Source of the DNA: an uncultured Tenacibaculum sp.
Lineage (GTDB): Bacteria > Bacteroidota > Bacteroidia > Flavobacteriales > Flavobacteriaceae
Reading direction: 5' to 3'
Assembly (NCBI RefSeq): GCF_947498805.1
Contig: NZ_CANMLT010000001.1
Coordinates: forward strand, 186,001 to 250,000
DNA length: 64,000 bases
The position numbers and the translations under genes were made by a program. A model generated the notes under the pieces. It worked only from the letters and a program-made list of their open reading frames with translations, was not told the DNA's origin and made no database searches. Below, in pieces: positions 59,913 through 64,000 of the stretch. How positions within the stretch are numbered: position 1 is the stretch's first letter; the number at the start of each line of letters is the position of its first letter.

Positions 59913-60596
59913 ATGAATTCACTTCAAAATACCGGTCGTATCACGGGAATCTTACTACTATTTGTTTTTGTTTCAGGAGTTGTAGTTTTTCAAGTTTTAC
60001 AAGGGCCTTATCTTTTCTCAGATAACTTTCTTAGTTCGGCTTTTGCCAATGCTAATTCAATTGTAAGTTCTACCGTTCTTGGAATTGCAAGTGGTATTAT
60101 ATCTATTGTTATTTCTGTAGTAGTATTTCCAATATTTAAAGAATATAGTATTCGATTGGGACTTTTATATATCGCTTTTTGTATTCTGAATTTTATTAGC
60201 ATTATGATAGATAATGTTAGTGTGATTTCTATGTTAGAACTAAGTAAAGAGTTTGTTGAAAAAGGAAATGATGATACTTTGAAGGTTTTCAAGAATTTAG
60301 TGTATCAAAGACATTTTTGGACTCATTATTTTTACCTTTTAATCTCTTGTTTTCCTGTATTTGTTTTTTACTATGGATTGTATGTTACTAAGGTGGTTCC
60401 TAGAGTCATTTCGATTTTTGGACTCATTGCTGTAGTAATAATGTTTGTTGAGGAATTATCTTCAATTTATGGAAACAGTATAAGTATGAATATGTTACTA
60501 CCTATAGGACTCGTACAATTACTATTACCATTATGGTTGTTAGTAAAAGGGTTTAAACCTTGTAAGAAAGAAAAAATAAAAGAATTGTATAGATAA
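59913..60596 (+). CDS. DUF4386 family membrane protein
   Basis: A 227-residue protein with six membrane helices. NTGRITGILLLFVFVSGV at the start, the loop SKEFVEKGNDDTLKVFKNLVYQRHFW in the middle and FKPCKKEKIKELY at the end match DUF4386. The family has no known function. There is a TTTG/TACTTTAA pair upstream but the spacing is poor. It is followed by a 265-base gap in which I see no gene or strong hairpin. Confidence 0.72.
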   Translation: MNSLQNTGRITGILLLFVFVSGVVVFQVLQGPYLFSDNFLSSAFANANSIVSSTVLGIASGIISIVISVVVFPIFKEYSIRLGLLYIAFCILNFISIMIDNVSVISMLELSKEFVEKGNDDTLKVFKNLVYQRHFWTHYFYLLISCFPVFVFYYGLYVTKVVPRVISIFGLIAVVIMFVEELSSIYGNSISMNMLLPIGLVQLLLPLWLLVKGFKPCKKEKIKELYR

Positions 60597-60861
60597 TGAA
60601 GTAGTGCTAAATACATAGTTTTCCAATGTATAAATACACCAGGCAATCAAATGCTTGTAAAAGCCTTGATGAGATAACTACCTGTTTAAAATGGAATGTA
60701 TCGTTTAAACTTCTTTTAACCTTGTTCTAGCTATTTCTGTTTTTATGCTTAAAAAGTGTACTCTTATTGCATTTTTTTGATGGCAAGCCTTTCTTTTAAG
60801 GAACTTTGAATCGTCATTATAACTACATAGTGACGTATTAACTAACCTTAAAACATAAAGT

Positions 60862-62130
60862 ATGAGTGCAATTACATCAATTAAACCATCAAAACCAATT
60901 ACACCAATTGAATTACCAACTGCAATAGAGTGGAGTACTAAAGAAAGTGCTGCAACGGCACATATTGAAAGTTTAAAAGCAATCCTAAATAAGCCAGCTA
61001 ATAAATTAAATTATATAGCTGCTTTAGCTGAGTTAAGCGTGGAAGTTTTTATGGATAATAGATCTAAAAAAACGGTAGAATACTGGTTTCCATATTTAAA
61101 AGGTCAAGCAAAATTAGAAGATTTCTTCACAGCTTGGTTAACCTATACACCTACATGTCAAAGTCCAGGGAAGTATATTGAGTATTGGGATTATTTGGTG
61201 AATACCGATTCAGGATTACGTTTAGCCAATGAAGATAGTTTTAAAACATGGTTTAGAACCTTTTTAAATTTTCATGGAGATTGGATTAATAGTACCTCTT
61301 CAACAGGAACTTTAGCTGAATGGATGACTTATAAAGGAACAACAGCACATCCATTTGATATTAATGACTATGAAAGACCTGATCCAACAAGTCCAACTGG
61401 AGGGTTTAAATCTTTTAATCAATTTTTTCTAAGAAACTTAAAACCAGGACAACGTCCTATGTGTAATGAAGCACAAACAGATGGTGTAATTGTGGCTCCT
61501 TGTGATGGAGGAATTTTCTTCCTGAATAAAGCAGGAGGATCAGAAAGCAAAGAAACGCTGAAAAGTAAAACTTATGATTTACCAGGAAAATCAGATCGTT
61601 TCGGAATCATGGAAGCATTGCCTGGGTTTGGAAGCCATTTCTTGGGAGGAGATTTATTAGATATTCTTTTATGGTTTACAGATTATCATCATTTTCATTC
61701 GCCAGTAAACGGTAAAGTGGTTCATCAAGGAATGTATCATGGATCCTATAATTATGACTTTGGAGATTATAATCCAAAAGATTTTTATGCACCTACCTTA
61801 CCAAAAGATAGTGATCAAGTAGGTTGGTATGAAAAGTTAGGAAAACACCAACGTTATGTATGGATTATTGATACAGAAGAATTTGGACTAGTTGCTATGG
61901 TAGCGATTGGATTTTGGGGAGTAGGAAGCATTATTAATGCTGTAGGAGAAAAAGCTACGTTACAACAAGGAGATTATATGGGACACTTTGGTTACGGAGG
62001 CTCATCAATAGTTCTTGCATTTAATAAAGATGTAAAAATAGATTTTGAAGTAGGGAATGACCCTGTTAAAGATCCTAATCATCCAACATTAATGAAAGTA
62101 AGACAGTGTTTAGGAAAACTAATTAAATAA
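60862..62130 (+). CDS. phosphatidylserine-decarboxylase-family protein, PsiD-like
   Basis: A 422-residue soluble protein in two parts. Residues 1-165 resemble the PSDC N-terminal domain found on fungal and some bacterial amino-acid decarboxylases such as L-tryptophan decarboxylase PsiD. Residues 185-422 form the PSD catalytic domain: FNQFFLRNLKPGQRP, GVIVAPCDGGIF, TDYHHFHSPVNGKV with the conserved His, and the self-cleavage motif FGYGGSSIVLAF, where cutting before S381 would create the pyruvoyl group. There is no membrane anchor and the motif is GGSS, not the LGST of true PSD. Substrate may be an amino acid rather than phosphatidylserine. Confidence 0.82.
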   Translation: MSAITSIKPSKPITPIELPTAIEWSTKESAATAHIESLKAILNKPANKLNYIAALAELSVEVFMDNRSKKTVEYWFPYLKGQAKLEDFFTAWLTYTPTCQSPGKYIEYWDYLVNTDSGLRLANEDSFKTWFRTFLNFHGDWINSTSSTGTLAEWMTYKGTTAHPFDINDYERPDPTSPTGGFKSFNQFFLRNLKPGQRPMCNEAQTDGVIVAPCDGGIFFLNKAGGSESKETLKSKTYDLPGKSDRFGIMEALPGFGSHFLGGDLLDILLWFTDYHHFHSPVNGKVVHQGMYHGSYNYDFGDYNPKDFYAPTLPKDSDQVGWYEKLGKHQRYVWIIDTEEFGLVAMVAIGFWGVGSIINAVGEKATLQQGDYMGHFGYGGSSIVLAFNKDVKIDFEVGNDPVKDPNHPTLMKVRQCLGKLIK

Positions 62131-62141
62131 GATTAGAATAG

Positions 62142-62187
62142 CTGGCTCTTTTTTGGCAATCAATAAAGAGTCAGTTTTATTTTTTCT
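62142..62187 (+). terminator. intrinsic terminator of the decarboxylase gene
   Basis: CTGGCTCTTT/AAAGAGTCAG stem with one G-U pair, loop of about 13 bases and a T-rich tail, 11 bases past the stop. Confidence 0.65.
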
Positions 62188-62254
62188 TTTATTTAAAGTT
62201 TAACAAGGGATAATGTAAATCAGAATTATTCCTTTAATAATAAATCTAAACAAA

Positions 62255-62404
62255 CTATATAAATCTGTATTCCTCGGGACTATTGGACATTTTGATGTAG
62301 TAATATTTATCAATAGTAAGATTTAAATTACATTCTGGAAATTTAACTTCAAATACATTTCCGTACGCTTTTACAAGCTTTACTAAGGTAGGTTTAGATA
62401 TCAT
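62255..62404 (-). CDS. small hypothetical protein
   Basis: A 49-residue frame, ATG at 62404 and TAG at 62255, beginning MISKPTLVKLVKAYGNVFEV and ending SNSPEEYRFI. Composition is protein-like (charged and hydrophobic residues in amphipathic order, one Cys, four Tyr). It is not recognised and may be spurious. It is the only plausible gene in the 487-base gap 62131-62617; the rest of that gap (62405-62617) shows nothing I can name. Confidence 0.35.
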   Translation of the reverse strand: MISKPTLVKLVKAYGNVFEVKFPECNLNLTIDKYYYIKMSNSPEEYRFI

Positions 62405-62617
62405 AATTAGTGCTTTTCTTAAATTTACTGTATAAAAGTTTTGAATTTTAAATATTTAGATAAATATCACCATATGCTTAGATAAAGAAACAGAAACAAG
62501 CGTTAGAACTTATTAGAAGAAGAAAAGTATTTATTGTTATAAAAGTGAATATTCAAGAAAAACAGCTAAGTTTACTATGTTGATGTAGCATTAATAATTA
62601 AAGAAACAAAGGCTTAA

Positions 62618-62974
62618 ATGAACATAGAAGAAATTTCAAATATTTGTAATAAACTGGTTTCGGTTACAACCGATATCAAATGGGAGGATCATTTATGTTT
62701 TAATATAGGAGGAAAGATGTTTTTTATTACTTCGTTAGAAAATATCCCTACAACGGCATCTTTTAAAGTAACCGATGAAGATTTTGAGGAATTAACGCTT
62801 AAAGAAGGATTTAAGCCAGCACCTTATTTGGCTAGATATAAATGGGTATATGTTGATGATCTCAATCGTTTATCAAAAGAAGAATGGGAATACTATATTG
62901 AAAAGTCTTATAGAATAATATCAGCTAAATTTTCAAAAAAGAAAAGAGTAACATTAGGTATAGAGAAAAAATAG
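62618..62974 (+). CDS. MmcQ/YjbR family protein
   Basis: A 118-residue protein of the MmcQ/YjbR family, which has a double-wing DNA-binding-like fold with unproven function. Landmarks: KWEDHLCFNIGGKMFFITSLE, ASFKVTDEDFEELTLKEGFKPAPYLARYKWV and the WEYYIEKSYRIISAK end helix. Full length for the family. It is single, 75 bases before the duplicated secreted protein. Confidence 0.82.
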   Translation: MNIEEISNICNKLVSVTTDIKWEDHLCFNIGGKMFFITSLENIPTTASFKVTDEDFEELTLKEGFKPAPYLARYKWVYVDDLNRLSKEEWEYYIEKSYRIISAKFSKKKRVTLGIEKK

Positions 62975-63049
62975 AACCCATTATTTTACATATTTAAACA
63001 AAAGTATTAGTTTGGTGGTTTGTAAAATTGCTTTATTAAAATCAAAAAA

Positions 63050-63652
63050 ATGAGACTGCTAACAACTATTTTTCTTTTTGTACTAACAATAAATACAGTT
63101 GCTCAAGAGTATTCTAGAGTAAGAGCTATTAACGGTGTAGATGCGTATATCTTAAGTGAACCTGTTAGAGATTATAAAGTGGTTTCAGGAACAGGAAAAG
63201 GAATACAATGGGGATCTTTTATTACTGGAGGATTGATAAATGAGAGTATTTCAACCAAGCTGAGTAAGTATGTTAAGAGCATAGTAAAACAGCTTAAAAA
63301 AGATAATATTACCATTGATGGAGTTATCTATTCAGATGGTAAAAATGTAAGTGCTATTCAATACCTCGACGAAAAAACAGAGGAGAACAATAAAAAGGCT
63401 ATGGTTTATAAGATTTACGGAATGCCATTTTATGTTTTAAGTGAACCGTTAAAAGAGTACAAGTTAGTAAAAGAAGTTGGAGGAGGTATAAAATGGAAAT
63501 CAGCATTTACTGGAGGATTATTGAATAATAGCATCGAACAAGACTTAGAAAGGTTTGCTAAAAAACTAAGAAAAAGTTTTAGAAAGGGTAAAATAGATGC
63601 TGTTATCTATAGACAAGGGAAAAAAGCCGAGGCAATCAGGTTTATAGACTAA
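63050..63652 (+). CDS. secreted protein with two tandem repeats
   Basis: A 200-residue protein with a signal peptide (LLTTIFLFVLTINTVAQE, cut after VAQ or nearby). The mature part is two similar units of about 85 residues. Unit 1 has VDAYILSEPVRDYKVVSGTGKGIQW, FITGGLINESISTKL and DGVIYSDGKNVSAIQYLD; unit 2 has MPFYVLSEPLKEYKLVKEVGGGIKW, FTGGLLNNSIEQDL and DAVIYRQGKKAEAIRFID. Each seems an alpha/beta unit with a helix of Lys-rich character. No family recognised. Probably periplasmic. Confidence 0.7.
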   Translation: MRLLTTIFLFVLTINTVAQEYSRVRAINGVDAYILSEPVRDYKVVSGTGKGIQWGSFITGGLINESISTKLSKYVKSIVKQLKKDNITIDGVIYSDGKNVSAIQYLDEKTEENNKKAMVYKIYGMPFYVLSEPLKEYKLVKEVGGGIKWKSAFTGGLLNNSIEQDLERFAKKLRKSFRKGKIDAVIYRQGKKAEAIRFID

Positions 63653-63723
63653 ACACTGTGTGATATGTTTTTAAAGGGAAACAAAGTGTTTTTGTGTCCT
63701 ACTTAAACTATTCGGATTGGTAA

Positions 63724-64000
63724 TCAATCCGATTCTTCGCATTTATATTTCTTACATATAGTATTTACTATTTCTGCTGGGTTTTTATTGAAATCTATAA
63801 TCTCACAGTTATTTTCAATACTTTTTTCAAATATTTCATCTGTGTTTTTGTTATAGATTCTAAAAGTTCGTTTATTACAATCTCCTTCAAAGGATAGTAA
63901 AGCGTAATTACTAGTAGTACTTTTCAGTCCAATAAAAAGCATCACCTGTTTGGTAATTTTTCTTTTGCTAGCTGTCCAATCAATCCACTTACATAATCTG
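63724..64000 (-). CDS. hypothetical protein (partial, N-terminus outside window)
   Basis: The frame remains open past the GTG at 63945 to the window end, adding residues that include LCKWIDWTASKRKITKQ, so I take the gene as cut by the edge rather than starting at 63945. The visible 91 residues contain GLKSTTSNYALLSFEGDCNKRTFRIYN and a Cys-rich end (NTICKKYKCEESD). No family recognised. The stop codon lies in a short inverted repeat, TCGGATTG/CAATCCGA (63712-63719, 63725-63732). Confidence 0.5.
   Translation of the reverse strand, partial: RLCKWIDWTASKRKITKQVMLFIGLKSTTSNYALLSFEGDCNKRTFRIYNKNTDEIFEKSIENNCEIIDFNKNPAEIVNTICKKYKCEESD

Overview
The window comes from an AT-rich Gram-negative genome of the phylum Bacteroidetes, almost certainly family Flavobacteriaceae and broadly Tenacibaculum/Polaribacter-like (family-level call fairly sure, genus only a guess). 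The evidence is a gliding-motility gene (gldI) next to nrnA, the menaquinone genes menA/menC/menE, an LptD-like outer-membrane protein, many DUFs typical of flavobacteria (DUF2024, DUF2853, DUF4442), weak or absent Shine-Dalgarno sequences, and several promoters of the Bacteroidetes TTTG-N19..23-TAnnTTTG type. The content is ordinary chromosomal housekeeping. I see no insertion sequence, prophage, CRISPR array, rRNA or tRNA.

Layout. 1-6 kb: the tRNA methylthiotransferase mtaB (cut by the window edge), a small acetyltransferase/ABM/DUF4442 operon ending in an oligopeptide-binding lipoprotein, then yggS and a minimal AAA+ ATPase. 5.6-6.8 kb: a compact MarR/DUF2024/thioredoxin-like cluster in which all three proteins carry CxxC motifs and both promoters carry the same palindrome; this is the best candidate here for an undescribed regulatory system. 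7-17.6 kb: a long minus-strand stretch with a large PLP enzyme, acetyltransferase, geranylgeranyl-reductase-like flavoprotein, exo/endonuclease-phosphatase, two rhomboid proteases, mutL, ribH and a TPR membrane protein. 17.7-24.3 kb: recF and a DUF721 gene, ndk, then nrnA-gldI-FKBP-cyclophilin/FKBP fusion, a run of three peptidyl-prolyl isomerases serving the cell envelope.

24.3-38 kb: an LTA-synthase-like sulfatase, clpC, gyrA with a terminator-like leader hairpin, TPR proteins, yaaA, sdaA, DUF2853 and an LRR protein. 38.3-41.9 kb: a glycolytic block of pfkA, two tandem gap paralogues and the methylglyoxal synthase mgsA. 42-50 kb: envelope genes (ridA, LptD-like protein, a SPOR-tailed amidase, an MlaD-type MCE protein) followed by a two-gene heterodisulfide-reductase-like Fe-S module. 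50-57 kb: menaquinone synthesis (menA, menC, menE) interleaved with DUF4349, UPF0173 and SRPBCC genes and a tandem pair of CPBP membrane proteases, the first of which has lost its catalytic residues. 57-64 kb: a zinc-ribbon protein, a third and intact CPBP protease, DUF418 and DUF4386 membrane proteins, a PsiD-like phosphatidylserine-decarboxylase-family enzyme, a YjbR-like protein and an internally duplicated secreted protein.

Strong terminator hairpins separate many transcription units. A terminator with no gene to terminate, at about 58.5 kb between two divergent genes, points to an unannotated small RNA. Several coding starts were moved from the longest open frame because the extra codons run through promoters or terminators. 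All functional statements rest on motif and family recognition by eye; no search was run. Promoter and hairpin positions were counted by hand and may be off by a base.
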